64,000 nucleotides of DNA, taken from Gammaproteobacteria bacterium (GTDB taxonomy: Bacteria > Pseudomonadota > Gammaproteobacteria > Pseudomonadales > PIVM01). Numbering within the stretch: the stretch's first letter is position 1; each line of letters begins with the position of its first letter. The notes below the pieces were generated by a model. The model made no database searches. It saw only the letters and a list, made by a program, of their open reading frames with translations, and was not told the DNA's origin. Below, in pieces: positions 28,556 through 37,818 of this stretch. A program made the translations under genes and the position numbers. The stretch is taken from NCBI GenBank assembly GCA_003353945.1, contig PIVM01000016.1, positions 1 to 64,000 of the forward strand. The letters run 5' to 3'.

Positions 28556-29035
28556 GTCTTGATCGATATCAAAAGAAAGGTTTGCCTGTGCTAGGGTAAA
28601 ACCTCGATATTGTAAAAAACGCAGCTGTCGCGCTCGTTCCTTAAGGTCATCCAACTGCAGCTCGCCAAACCGTTTTTTTCGCTCTCGACGAGCTGTATCA
28701 ACCCAAAACTCAGACTGCAAATCAATGTAAGCAGCAATTAATTCATTGGGCACGCCGTGCTGTCGAAGTTCAGCTGTAATTCGAACCGGTCCCTTGCCCT
28801 GAGCAATGCGGGTTCGCACAAACATATCGGTAAAGCGCTTTTCACACAGATAACTATTCTGCTCCAATTCACTGAGCACACTTTCCACCGCAGCAGCCTC
28901 ATAGCCACGCGAAATAAGCTTTTCAGACAATTGATAACGTGAATATTCACGTCTCGCCAAATACCTGATCGCAACATCCCTGATGCTTTTTTCCTGATCC
29001 TTTTCCATTTGTTTACTGCCGTGCAACCCAGTCAC
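28553..29035 (-). CDS. recX: Regulatory protein RecX
   Basis: The protein has 160 residues with the three-helix repeats of RecX (YLARREYSRYQLSEKL, RRRYGF-like blocks near the end). The GTG at 29035 was chosen because AAGGAG lies nine bases upstream; the ATG nine codons later has no comparable site. RecX binds RecA filaments and limits their activity. It follows recA by 46 bases, probably as one transcript. Confidence 0.9.
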   Translation of the reverse strand: MTGLHGSKQMEKDQEKSIRDVAIRYLARREYSRYQLSEKLISRGYEAAAVESVLSELEQNSYLCEKRFTDMFVRTRIAQGKGPVRITAELRQHGVPNELIAAYIDLQSEFWVDTARRERKKRFGELQLDDLKERARQLRFLQYRGFTLAQANLSFDIDQD

Positions 29036-29081
29036 AACTGACAGCTCCTTCTAAACGAAACCAGATCCAAACATCTCAGAT

Positions 29082-30122
29082 TTAAACAGTGTCAGTCAGC
29101 GAATCTGCATTTTCCTGACTTTCAGTCTTTTTGGCGCAAGGTAATAATGCTGCTCTAATCGCAACTTCAATTTCTTCTGCAATTTTCGGGTTTTCTCCCA
29201 AAAAGCGTGCAGCATTGGCTTTGCCCTGGCCGATCTTGTCACCCTTATAGGCATACCAAGCCCCTGATTTATCAACCAAACCCTGCTTCACCCCTAGATC
29301 AATAATCTCGCCCAAATGATAAATGCCCTTACCGTATAAAATATGGAATTCAGCTTGTTTGAACGGTGGTGCCACTTTGTTTTTTACTACCTTCACACGA
29401 GTATCGTTACCCACCACCTCATCCCCTTCTTTCACCGCACCAATACGTCGAATATCAAGTCTGACAGAAGAATAAAATTTCAATGCGTTACCACCGGTTG
29501 TGGTTTCGGGATTACCAAACATGACACCAATTTTCATGCGAATTTGGTTGATAAAGATACAAAGGCAATTCGAGCGTTTGATATTCCCCGTGATCTTGCG
29601 CAATGCCTGAGACATTAAACGCGCCTGCAAACCCACATGATGGTCACCCATATCGCCCTCTATTTCAGCTTTGGGGGTTAGGGCTGCTACAGAGTCCACT
29701 ACTAAAACATCAATTGCGCCCGAGCGCACCAGCATGTCTGCCACTTCCAGCGCCTGCTCACCGGTATCCGGTTGAGAGACTAATAGATCGTCAATATTGA
29801 CCCCAAGCTTCTCCGCATACAGGGGATCAAGTGCATGTTCAGCATCAATAAACGCCGCCGTACCACCGGCCTTTTGACATTCGGCAATAACCTGCAGGGT
29901 TAGGGTCGTTTTACCAGAGGATTCTGGGCCATAGATTTCAACAATACGCCCTTTTGGCAAACCACCGATTCCCAGCGCTATATCCAAGCCAAGCGATCCA
30001 GTTGAAATTGACGGTATTGCTTCCTGTTCATGATCCCCCATCCGCATTACTGTTCCCTTGCCAAATTGACGTTCAATTTGTGCCATAGCGGCATTCAGCG
30101 CTTTTTGCTTATTATCATCCAT
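29082..30122 (-). CDS. recA: Recombinase RecA
   Basis: The protein has 346 residues. It has the Walker [21 protein letters not shown] and the loop region [20 protein letters not shown]. It forms filaments on single-stranded DNA, drives strand exchange and stimulates LexA self-cleavage. An SOS box lies 76 bases upstream. recX follows. Confidence 0.98.
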   Translation of the reverse strand: MDDNKQKALNAAMAQIERQFGKGTVMRMGDHEQEAIPSISTGSLGLDIALGIGGLPKGRIVEIYGPESSGKTTLTLQVIAECQKAGGTAAFIDAEHALDPLYAEKLGVNIDDLLVSQPDTGEQALEVADMLVRSGAIDVLVVDSVAALTPKAEIEGDMGDHHVGLQARLMSQALRKITGNIKRSNCLCIFINQIRMKIGVMFGNPETTTGGNALKFYSSVRLDIRRIGAVKEGDEVVGNDTRVKVVKNKVAPPFKQAEFHILYGKGIYHLGEIIDLGVKQGLVDKSGAWYAYKGDKIGQGKANAARFLGENPKIAEEIEVAIRAALLPCAKKTESQENADSLTDTV

Positions 30123-30197
30123 TAGAAGCCTCTCAATATTACAGGGATAGGTCGTTAATCAACCAAACAGAATACAGTCTCGAACAAACATTCTTAC

Positions 30198-30217
30198 AAC
30201 TGTATATTTACTCAGTA
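30198..30217 (-). promoter_or_regulatory. LexA (SOS) box of recA
   Basis: The 20-base site runs AACTGTATATTTACTCAGTA on the plus strand. It matches the gammaproteobacterial consensus (TACTGT...ACAGTA form) at 15 of 20 positions. It is placed to overlap the recA promoter. Confidence 0.75.
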
Positions 30218-30342
30218 TTATTCCATAAAAACAATTGCTCGCCTATACCCTTTTTAATTAAATTTTCACTCGTAAGCCATTGGGCTTTATTCACCATTTT
30301 TTCACTGGCATCCACTTAAAAATACTCTGATCTCGCACTACC

Positions 30343-31065
30343 CTAATCTCTCGTTGTTGGCCAGAGCAGCGCTCGCAACCAGTTGAGCAATCCGTTGTCC
30401 TGCAATACCATTTTATCAATTTTATCGAACCACTCTGCGTGCCCAACCGGGTCATGAAAATAATCTGCCCGCGTATGAAACTCTTTGCCTGAATCGAGTT
30501 GTTTGACGATACACGCCGGATTACCAGCCACCACCACATTACTGGGCACATCTTTGGTGACAACCGCCCCTGCACCAACAATACTGTTTTCGCCGATAGT
30601 CACACCCTTGAGCACCATACAATGATCCCCTAACCAGACATTATCCCCAATAATGACCGGTGTGTGCTCTTTAGGCCGCTCAACACGGTCATAAATACCA
30701 TGCCAATCACTGTCCGTAATATACACACCATTGGCCATCATGACGCTGTTACCAATCCGTATCTCGTGACAAGCGCTGATTCGCGCACCGGGCGTGATCA
30801 ATACATAATCACCAATCACAATACCGCCCTGATCAGGTTCATGTCCCCATACACCTATGTTTACCGGCGTGTGAGGCTCACCAATGACAGTTGCACACTT
30901 GCCCATGCGAATATTTGGCCCAGAAACATGAACATGCCATGGTTTCATAAAGGTATGATGGTCGCCTAAAAAGTCGAATTTAGGTCGAATAAAATGGTTG
31001 CTGTAACAATGACGAAAACGCAAATAGAATTTCTTGACAAAGTATGGCCTTAGATCTTTTCGCAT
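30343..31065 (-). CDS. Hexapeptide-repeat acyltransferase
   Basis: The protein has 240 residues. Left-handed beta-helix repeats run from about 75 to 190 (IGDYVLITPGARI, IGDNVWLGDHCMV, IGENSIVGAGAVV), and NPACIVK closes the helix. It belongs to the WcaF/xenobiotic acetyltransferase-like group. The acyl acceptor, perhaps a sugar, is unknown. It lies upstream of recA on the same strand, 220 bases away, and is divergent from the TrmB-like gene. Confidence 0.8.
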   Translation of the reverse strand: MRKDLRPYFVKKFYLRFRHCYSNHFIRPKFDFLGDHHTFMKPWHVHVSGPNIRMGKCATVIGEPHTPVNIGVWGHEPDQGGIVIGDYVLITPGARISACHEIRIGNSVMMANGVYITDSDWHGIYDRVERPKEHTPVIIGDNVWLGDHCMVLKGVTIGENSIVGAGAVVTKDVPSNVVVAGNPACIVKQLDSGKEFHTRADYFHDPVGHAEWFDKIDKMVLQDNGLLNWLRALLWPTTRD

Positions 31066-31333
31066 AAATGTAAAAACGACCCCAACATGTAGTTATTTTT
31101 CGAAAAAGTGATATAACACCGCGACGAACCTTAGTGTACATGAAATGCATGGGAACCCGAATACGAAGTTGGCACTGCGATAACGGGGATTAAGTCATCA
31201 TTGGATCTACACTTAGCCCAGACAATGCATTAAGCAACAACCTCATACGCTGTGGCGAACTGTAAATGCTCCCAGTACTAATGCTTCCAATACTTAAGCA
31301 TCTTTTTCACCAAATCATCGAAGTAATATACTA

Positions 31334-31996
31334 ATGCCGATAAGTTCCCCAGAAGTTATTTCTAATCAGGACGGCTTACACCGCCAGCTTCAACACGTTG
31401 TCCAAAAGCACCTGAACAGCTCCTATAGAAAACCGATCGCTCAGCATAATCAGACAGCTTTTGAGTCCGCACAACAGTTTGTTGCTCAGCACAATCGCCC
31501 CATCATTCTGGATGCATGCTGCGGCATAGCCGAAAGTTCACGAAAACTGGCGCTACAATACCCAGAACACATCGTCATCGGTGTCGATAAATCAGCCCAT
31601 CGACTAAACAAATGTCAGACCAATCCCGATAATTGTCTGCTTCTTAGAGCCGACCTGGCTGATTTTTGGCGCTTAGCCACCAATGCCGGATGGCAATTGG
31701 AACGCCATTACATGTTGTACCCGAATCCCTGGCCCAAGGCAAAACACTTGCAAAGACGCTGGCACGGTTCGGCACTGTTCCCTACGCTACTTGCCTTGGG
31801 AGGACAATTCGAGCTTCGAAGCAACTGGCAAGTTTATGTCCAGGAATTTGTAGCAGCTTTGGATATAGCAGGCATTCAGGTTGAAACTGAGGCATTATCG
31901 ATCACCAATCCAATGACGGCTTTTGAACGCAAATATTTCAATAGCGGCCACAATCTGTGGCGTTGTTGCGCCAATTTCGCAGACTTAGACCACTGA
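31334..31996 (+). CDS. TrmB-like SAM-dependent methyltransferase
   Basis: The protein has 220 residues. ILDACCGIAESS is the SAM motif, and YPNPWPK with HLQRRWHG matches the TrmB tRNA guanine-N7 methyltransferase signature. The N-terminus is longer and differs from classic TrmB, so this may be a paralog with another RNA substrate. It lies 16 bases before the promoter region of cysE, on the same strand. Confidence 0.75.
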   Translation: MPISSPEVISNQDGLHRQLQHVVQKHLNSSYRKPIAQHNQTAFESAQQFVAQHNRPIILDACCGIAESSRKLALQYPEHIVIGVDKSAHRLNKCQTNPDNCLLLRADLADFWRLATNAGWQLERHYMLYPNPWPKAKHLQRRWHGSALFPTLLALGGQFELRSNWQVYVQEFVAALDIAGIQVETEALSITNPMTAFERKYFNSGHNLWRCCANFADLDH

Positions 31997-32039
31997 GCTG
32001 AGCTATAATGCGTTGAAATTTTCAGTCGAGACTGCCTTT

Positions 32040-32876
32040 ATGGCTAGCAAACCATTCAGCCTGGCAAGCGGCCAGACTGACGAGATATGGGAAACCATTC
32101 GTCGTGAGACCCAGGCAGAAGCCTCACAGGAACCCATCCTGGCCAGTTTTCTGCACGCTACCATCCTAAATCACGATACGCTGGAGGCTGCGCTGAGCTT
32201 TCATCTGGCAAATAAGCTCGACAGCCCAACTGCCTCGGCCATGCTGCTCAGGGAGGTAATAGAAGAAGCTTTCAAGAAAGACCCTCAAATCGGCAGCGCC
32301 ATTAGATCTGACATTCTTGCTGTGCAGCAACGTGATTCAGCCTGCCGCAATCTGTCAACCTCTTTTCTCTATTTCAAAGGCTTTCATGCATTGCAAAGTT
32401 ATCGGGTTGCCCACTGGTTGTGGAGTCATCAACGGCAAGCACTTGCATTGTTCTTTCAAAATCGAATTTCTGTCGTATTTGCTGTAGATATTCATCCAGC
32501 AGCAAAGCTTGGCAAAGGCATATTGATAGATCACGCGACGGGTGTAGTGATTGGTGAGACATCGGTCGTTAAAGATAATGTATCAATCATGCAGTCCGTT
32601 ACCCTCGGCGGCACCGGTAAAGAACATGGCGACCGGCATCCGAAGGTGGACGAAGGCGTTTTGATTAGTGCAGGAGCCAAGATTCTAGGCAATATTCACA
32701 TTGGACAGGGTGCCAAGATTGGAGCCGGCAGTGTTGTGCTGCATGAAGTGCCAGCTCATACCACTGTAGCGGGTGTACCCGCCAAAATTATTGGTAAACC
32801 AACGGCCGATCAACCTGCTCTGGAGATGAATCACCAGATCTGCTGTGATATTGACTATTATCCCGAAAAAAAATAG
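32040..32876 (+). CDS. cysE: Serine O-acetyltransferase CysE
   Basis: From the ATG at 32040 the protein has 278 residues (E. coli about 273); a TTG at 32013 would add nine. It has the SATase N-terminal domain (WETIRRETQAEA), then hexapeptide repeats with DIHPAAKLGKGI, the catalytic DHATGVVIGE and GGTGKEHGDRHP. It makes O-acetylserine for cysteine synthesis. A TATAAT -10 lies at 32004-32009. Confidence 0.95.
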   Translation: MASKPFSLASGQTDEIWETIRRETQAEASQEPILASFLHATILNHDTLEAALSFHLANKLDSPTASAMLLREVIEEAFKKDPQIGSAIRSDILAVQQRDSACRNLSTSFLYFKGFHALQSYRVAHWLWSHQRQALALFFQNRISVVFAVDIHPAAKLGKGILIDHATGVVIGETSVVKDNVSIMQSVTLGGTGKEHGDRHPKVDEGVLISAGAKILGNIHIGQGAKIGAGSVVLHEVPAHTTVAGVPAKIIGKPTADQPALEMNHQICCDIDYYPEKK

Positions 32877-32925
32877 TCAATGATGCCAAAGTCGGGTTTT
32901 CTCATAGATTGACTTTAGCATCATT
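32866..32925 (-). terminator. Terminator between hemE and cysE
   Basis: AATGATGCCAAAGTC (32879-32893) pairs at 14 of 15 positions with 32911-32925. Read on the minus strand, the stem is followed after a few bases by eight U (32866-32873), a good rho-independent terminator for hemE. It also sits just after cysE and may stop both. Confidence 0.8.
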
Positions 32926-32932
32926 CATGCTC

Positions 32933-34000
32933 TTATTGATGGTATGACGCTGACAGCTCATGCACAGCGTTTATAAATACGCCAGCATTTTCCGGTGACA
33001 CATCAGGCGTGATACCGTGCCCAAGATTGAAGATGTGTCCGTTACCACGTCCAAACGATGCTAAAATCCTCGCCACTTCGTCACGTATAGCACTAGCAGA
33101 TGCATAGAGGATCGTAGGGTCCATATTTCCCTGCAATGCCACCTTATCCCCAATACGCTGACGCGCTTTGCCGATATCGATTGTCCAGTCCAGACCGACA
33201 CACTGACAACCACTATCCGCGATAGCCTCAAGCCACAATCCACCATTTTTGGTAAAGACGATCACCGGTATTGGCTGGCCATCCTTTTCTTTAATCAGCC
33301 CGGCAATGATTTTTCTCATATAGCCTAATGAGAACTCCTCATAAGCCGCCTCACTGAGCGCACCACCCCAGGTATCAAAAATCTGCAGCGCTTGAGCACC
33401 CGCTTCAACTTGAGCGTTGAGATAATTTATTACTGACTGGCTTAACTTGTCGAGTAATTGGTGCATCTGGGCAGGTTCATTGTAGGCCATGACCTTTGCA
33501 CGACGAAAATCCTTGCTGGAGCCACCTTCAACCATATACGTCGCCAACGTCCATGGACTGCCTGAAAACCCGATCAGCGGCACACGACCGTTGAGTTCAT
33601 GGCGAATCGTACGCACTGCATCCATGACATAGCCAAGATCTGATTCTCCCTGAATCACCGGTAAGGCGTCAATATCAGTCTGAGACGATACCGTTTTACT
33701 AAAGCGTGGACCGACGCCTGTTTCAAACGTTAGCCCCAAACCCATTGCATCAGGGATGGTCAGAATATCGGAAAATAATATGGCCGCATCCAGCGGGTAA
33801 CGCTCCAGTGGCTGCAGTGTAACCTCACAGGCTAACTGTGGGTTTTTGCAAAGATCCATGAATCCACCTGCCGTAGCACGTGTAGCCTTGTACTCCGGCA
33901 AATAACGCCCTGCCTGACGCATCATCCAGACGGGAGTGCAATCAACCGGCTGACCCTGTAGCGCCCGTAAAAAACGGTCATTTTTTAGTTCTGTCATCAT
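32933..34000 (-). CDS. hemE: Uroporphyrinogen decarboxylase HemE
   Basis: The protein has 355 residues. Family signatures are visible: [29 protein letters not shown] and an FNLGHG block near the C-terminus. It converts uroporphyrinogen III to coproporphyrinogen III in haem synthesis. An AGGACAG ribosome site precedes the ATG. It is the last gene of the pil-aro-damX cluster, set apart by 182 bases holding a hairpin. Confidence 0.96.
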   Translation of the reverse strand: MMTELKNDRFLRALQGQPVDCTPVWMMRQAGRYLPEYKATRATAGGFMDLCKNPQLACEVTLQPLERYPLDAAILFSDILTIPDAMGLGLTFETGVGPRFSKTVSSQTDIDALPVIQGESDLGYVMDAVRTIRHELNGRVPLIGFSGSPWTLATYMVEGGSSKDFRRAKVMAYNEPAQMHQLLDKLSQSVINYLNAQVEAGAQALQIFDTWGGALSEAAYEEFSLGYMRKIIAGLIKEKDGQPIPVIVFTKNGGLWLEAIADSGCQCVGLDWTIDIGKARQRIGDKVALQGNMDPTILYASASAIRDEVARILASFGRGNGHIFNLGHGITPDVSPENAGVFINAVHELSASYHQ

Positions 34001-34146
34001 TACTGTCCTAATGGCATCAATATTTTCATATCAACGAAAATTCACTGAAGAATGCGGTCGAAAACCTAAACTACGTGAGATAGCACGTGGGATAGATTGT
34101 TTATTCAGCTCTTTCAGTCTACTTGCAGGCCATAATACTACATTGG

Positions 34147-34172
34147 CCGGCACAATTATTGTGCTATGCCGG
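34147..34172 (-). terminator. Hairpin after damX
   Basis: CCGGCACAAT (34147-34156) pairs with ATTGTG and CCGG (34158-34172) with a five-base bulge. It lies 11 bases past the damX stop. There is no U-tract on the minus strand, so it may attenuate or protect the mRNA rather than terminate. Confidence 0.4.
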
Positions 34173-34182
34173 GATTAGTTGC

Positions 34183-35754
34183 TTATCGCTGACGGATTTC
34201 CTCTTGAACAGTCGACACTGGCTTTACCCAAGGTTTTTGTTTACGTAATGACTCGGGCAAAGCGGTAATACCACGCTGCGCTGCCTTTTTATCAGCATAG
34301 GCTCGGCTGACAACAACATACCAGATAACACCCTTGCGTTTACGCTGATAATGTCTGGCTTTTACAGAGGGTGGTATATCCCGAAGAAACTGTTGCAGAC
34401 GCTTATGTTCCTTGATCGCTACTAACTGAATAACATATTGATTTTGGGGCAATGACAAGAGTAGCTTTTCATCAGCCCCATAGGGTGAGACTGGCAATTT
34501 TTTTTGCTTATGTGTTGGCTTAACAATCTTTTGGGGTGCCACCTCTGCTACCGGCTGCTTCACCACAACCTTTGTCGGTGTTTTTGTATCTACCACACTA
34601 GCCTGCTTGACTACCTGCTGTTTCGATAACGTTTTCTGATTCTGGCGATTTTTCAACACTAACGCAGCACTACTAGCTTCACCTGCTTTTGGCTTGACGT
34701 GGTCGATATTTCCCTTCTTAACCTCCGAGCGTGTTGCCAGCACTTCGCTCACATCCAGTCCAATGATTTTCCGTTTTTCACTGGGCTTTTTTCCACTGGG
34801 CCTTATTTCACTGGACTTAGATGGGGCCGCTCTGGAACGATCCACAGCACCCATCACCTTGTCATCAACTTCCGCAGGCGCCTTTTCACTTTTCCCAACA
34901 GTTTCATTTTGTCCCTGGGTATCAACATTCTCGCTTGTGACATTCCAATAGAGACCAAACATGATTAGAAACGCACCAAGCAACGACGCACCCATGACCA
35001 CAGGCATTGAACCGATCATCAGCTTTTTACTGTCCTGTTCAGCCAACGATTGCAACGCCAACAATGAAAGTCGATTTATTTCCTTTGGTAAACCTGCGCT
35101 TTTAGTAAAAATATCCTGTAGCTGCTCTTGGCTGAAAGGCAGCTTTTCATCCCAGCCCGCTGTTTCCATTCTGTAGCGAATGTATTCTTCAGTCTGCCTG
35201 ATATCAAAAAGCGATAATCGCCACACTTGCGGCTCAAACTCTTTGGACAGATGATCAAGCCAGCTGTCGACAGTCTCAACAAAAAAGACAAACTGCAAAG
35301 CATCGCAATGCGATTGCTGAAGCAGCAGCAAAGCTTCTATCGTTTCTACCGAGAGTTGGTGCGCATCATCGACTAGCACCAAAAGAGACCGATGACATTG
35401 CAGATGCGCCTGTAGAAATTCCTTTAGTACCTCACTGGCGGTTCTCTGAAGATCGATTGCCTCCAGTTGCTCTAATATTGCTGATTCAATCTGTTCAGAT
35501 CGCATCATGGGATCTGAATAGACAACAACCACATCCGTGTCATCACTCACCCGCTCAGAAAACGTTCCGAGCAAAGTTGTTTTTCCACTCCCACTATGCC
35601 CAGATACAATCAGTAAACCATTGTTGTATCGGCTGTGGTGAATTAACTCGTCTAGAAGCTGATGACGTTGCCCGCCAGGGAAAAACAAGCCTTCCACCCC
35701 TTCATCATTAAAAGGGTTACGATCAATGCCATAATAATGTGCAATATCAACCAT
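34183..35754 (-). CDS. damX: DamX-like protein: ATPase, membrane segment and SPOR domain
   Basis: The protein has 523 residues. The N-terminal AAA/ExeA-like ATPase has Walker A GHSGSGKTT near 52-60 and Walker B LLVLVDDAH. A membrane helix (MPVVMGASLLGAFLIMFGLYW) lies near 256-276. A Lys/Pro-rich periplasmic stretch leads to a C-terminal SPOR domain (YVIQLVAIKEHKRL) that binds denuded septal peptidoglycan. It acts at the division site. It lies after aroK-aroB as in many gammaproteobacteria, but a palindromic element separates it from aroB. Confidence 0.88.
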   Translation of the reverse strand: MVDIAHYYGIDRNPFNDEGVEGLFFPGGQRHQLLDELIHHSRYNNGLLIVSGHSGSGKTTLLGTFSERVSDDTDVVVVYSDPMMRSEQIESAILEQLEAIDLQRTASEVLKEFLQAHLQCHRSLLVLVDDAHQLSVETIEALLLLQQSHCDALQFVFFVETVDSWLDHLSKEFEPQVWRLSLFDIRQTEEYIRYRMETAGWDEKLPFSQEQLQDIFTKSAGLPKEINRLSLLALQSLAEQDSKKLMIGSMPVVMGASLLGAFLIMFGLYWNVTSENVDTQGQNETVGKSEKAPAEVDDKVMGAVDRSRAAPSKSSEIRPSGKKPSEKRKIIGLDVSEVLATRSEVKKGNIDHVKPKAGEASSAALVLKNRQNQKTLSKQQVVKQASVVDTKTPTKVVVKQPVAEVAPQKIVKPTHKQKKLPVSPYGADEKLLLSLPQNQYVIQLVAIKEHKRLQQFLRDIPPSVKARHYQRKRKGVIWYVVVSRAYADKKAAQRGITALPESLRKQKPWVKPVSTVQEEIRQR

Positions 35755-35765
35755 AATCGCTAGAC

Positions 35766-35932
35766 TTAGGGTCTTGGAAAGAAAAGATTATCCCAAGATT
35801 GGGGGAAGATTTTGGTTCAGCTTCAAGGCGTATCAAGGGGCGCATAGTGGGCCTATGTAAGCCTTGATACAACGCAGAAGCTGGGCCAAAAGACCCTCAA
35901 AATGGGATAATATTTTATTTCCACGACCCTTA
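35766..35932. repeat. 167-bp palindromic MITE-like element
   Basis: The two ends (TTAGGGTC at 35766-35773 and its near-inverse at 35925-35932) are inverted. The arms stay complementary for about 75 bases with few mismatches, through GTATCAAGG/CCTTGATAC, to a loop at CATAG-TGGGC-CTATG. It has no coding capacity and could fold into one long hairpin in the aroB-damX mRNA. Related, more decayed sequences lie near 25011 and 37105. Confidence 0.75.
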
Positions 35933-35946
35933 ATGTGGCTCCTTAT

Positions 35947-37032
35947 TCAAGCTGCGGAACAGTACTCATTCAAAACCTGATGCAACGACTCAGTATCAAA
36001 GTCGGTTGACACTACTGCTTGGCCGATTCGCTCCAACAGGACCAGTCGAAGCTTTCCATCTATCACTTTTTTGTCCACACCCATCAGGTTTATAAATTGT
36101 TCTCCGGTCATATTCTTCGGCGAATCCACAGGCAATCCAGCCCGATGTATTAACTGACAAACACGCTCATAATCGGACTGCGTCAAATGTCCCATCATCT
36201 GCGACATTCTCACTGCCATTAACATGCCCACGGCCACCGCCTCACCATGCAACCAGTTACCATAGCCTTGAGCAGTTTCAATCGCATGCCCAAATGTATG
36301 CCCCAAATTCAAAATGGCGCGCACACCCGATTCTCGCTCATCCTGCGCAACAACCATCGCCTTGTTTTCACAGGACCGCTGAATGGCATAGCTCGTAGCC
36401 TCTCGCTCATTAGCCAATAGTTTTTCTACATTATCGTCCAACCAGTTAAAGAAACTTCCATCAACAATCAAACCATATTTAATCACTTCGGCAATACCGG
36501 CAGACAACTCCCGCTTTGGCAGCGTTTCCAAGGTGCCGGTATCAGCCAACACACACTTTGGCTGATAAAATGCACCTATCATATTTTTACCCAGTGGATG
36601 ATTGACACCTGTTTTACCGCCAACTGATGAATCAACCTGAGATAATAAGGTCGTTGGAATCTGAATAAAATCGACACCACGTTGATAGCTAGCAGCCGCA
36701 AACCCTGTCATGTCTCCGACGACACCACCACCCAACGCTACCAGTGTGGTTGTGCGATTATGCTTTTCTTGTAAAAGTTGATCATAAATGGTACTCAACA
36801 CAGCCAATGTTTTATATGCCTCTCCGTCCGGTAGAACCACCTGTGATACAGACAAGCCTGCAAAACATTCTCGTATTTGCTGCAAATAAAGTGGCGCAAC
36901 CGTTTCGTTTGTGACAATCAAAACTTGCTGTGCTCTGGTGTGTGCCCGAAGCAACTGACTATTGGCAAAAAGCTTTTCACCGATATAAATGGGATAACTT
37001 CGCACACCCAACTCAACATGAACAGTCTGCAT
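35947..37032 (-). CDS. aroB: 3-dehydroquinate synthase AroB
   Basis: The protein has 361 residues. NAD and metal motifs are seen: [43 protein letters not shown] and HGEAVAVGM. It makes dehydroquinate from DAHP, the second step of the shikimate pathway. It is preceded by aroK after an unusually long 251-base gap holding a decayed repeat. Confidence 0.97.
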   Translation of the reverse strand: MQTVHVELGVRSYPIYIGEKLFANSQLLRAHTRAQQVLIVTNETVAPLYLQQIRECFAGLSVSQVVLPDGEAYKTLAVLSTIYDQLLQEKHNRTTTLVALGGGVVGDMTGFAAASYQRGVDFIQIPTTLLSQVDSSVGGKTGVNHPLGKNMIGAFYQPKCVLADTGTLETLPKRELSAGIAEVIKYGLIVDGSFFNWLDDNVEKLLANEREATSYAIQRSCENKAMVVAQDERESGVRAILNLGHTFGHAIETAQGYGNWLHGEAVAVGMLMAVRMSQMMGHLTQSDYERVCQLIHRAGLPVDSPKNMTGEQFINLMGVDKKVIDGKLRLVLLERIGQAVVSTDFDTESLHQVLNEYCSAA

Positions 37033-37104
37033 ACAACTCCCTGCAATTAACGAATCGTAGGCAATTTAACACAAAACACTCTGAATGAAATCAGTAAGAT
37101 CTTC

Positions 37105-37206
37105 AGGGTTGCAGAAATAATAAAATACCCCTTGATCGGGAAGAACATTGGTTCAATCTCAGAGCATAGCCGGTCACATTAGAGCAATTTGGGCTTAAGC
37201 AACCAA
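37105..37206. repeat. Decayed relative of the palindromic element in the aroK-aroB gap
   Basis: The start (CAGGGTTGCAGAAATAATAA, then a block ending CATTGGTTCAATCTC) aligns by eye with the left arm of the 35766 element. The end (GCAATTTGGGCTTAAGCAACC) resembles its right arm. Pairing is largely lost. This explains the long gap between aroK and aroB. Confidence 0.45.
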
Positions 37207-37283
37207 CACAATAAAACGATTGCAACAATAAAAGGACTTAGTAGATGATTGACAAGTGAAGTGATATTATATTCCGGCGATCC

Positions 37284-37814
37284 CTATATGGAAGCAGTGC
37301 TCTTACTGAAATGTGCAGCAATTTCCCGGGCAACCAACCTAGGTGTTTGAGCATCCGTTGAAATAAGCAAATCCGCGACGGACTGATACAAAGGAGCTCG
37401 AATTTCCATCAATTGTTTCAGCACCCTCTTTGGCTCTTCTGTCTGAAGCAAGGGACGCTTACGATCTCTAGCTGTTCGTTCAATTTGCTGTTCAACTGAC
37501 GTTTCTAGATAAACAACGAAACCGCGTGAACGCAATAGGTGCCGATTTTCTTCCCGCAGAACAATTCCACCACCCGTAGCCAGCACGATTGCGGAATTGC
37601 CTGTCAGGTCAGCCAGCATGGCACTTTCGCGATCACGAAAGCCCTGCTCTCCTTCCACGTCAAAAATCCAGGCTATATCTGCACCGGTTCGATCTTCAAT
37701 TTCCTTATCGGTATCTTTGAACGGCAGGCCCAATTCAACTGCCAACATCCGACCAATAGTCGTCTTGCCAGCCCCCATAGGACCGACAAGAAACACACTG
37801 TGGTAACCATTCAT
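37284..37814 (-). CDS. aroK: Shikimate kinase AroK
   Basis: The protein has 176 residues. It has P-loop [12 protein letters not shown], the DTDKEIE substrate motif and GGGIVLRE. It phosphorylates shikimate with ATP. Its start is four bases downstream of the pilQ stop, so it is cotranscribed with the pilus genes, a common gammaproteobacterial arrangement. Confidence 0.96.
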   Translation of the reverse strand: MNGYHSVFLVGPMGAGKTTIGRMLAVELGLPFKDTDKEIEDRTGADIAWIFDVEGEQGFRDRESAMLADLTGNSAIVLATGGGIVLREENRHLLRSRGFVVYLETSVEQQIERTARDRKRPLLQTEEPKRVLKQLMEIRAPLYQSVADLLISTDAQTPRLVAREIAAHFSKSTASI

Positions 37815-37818
37815 TGCA

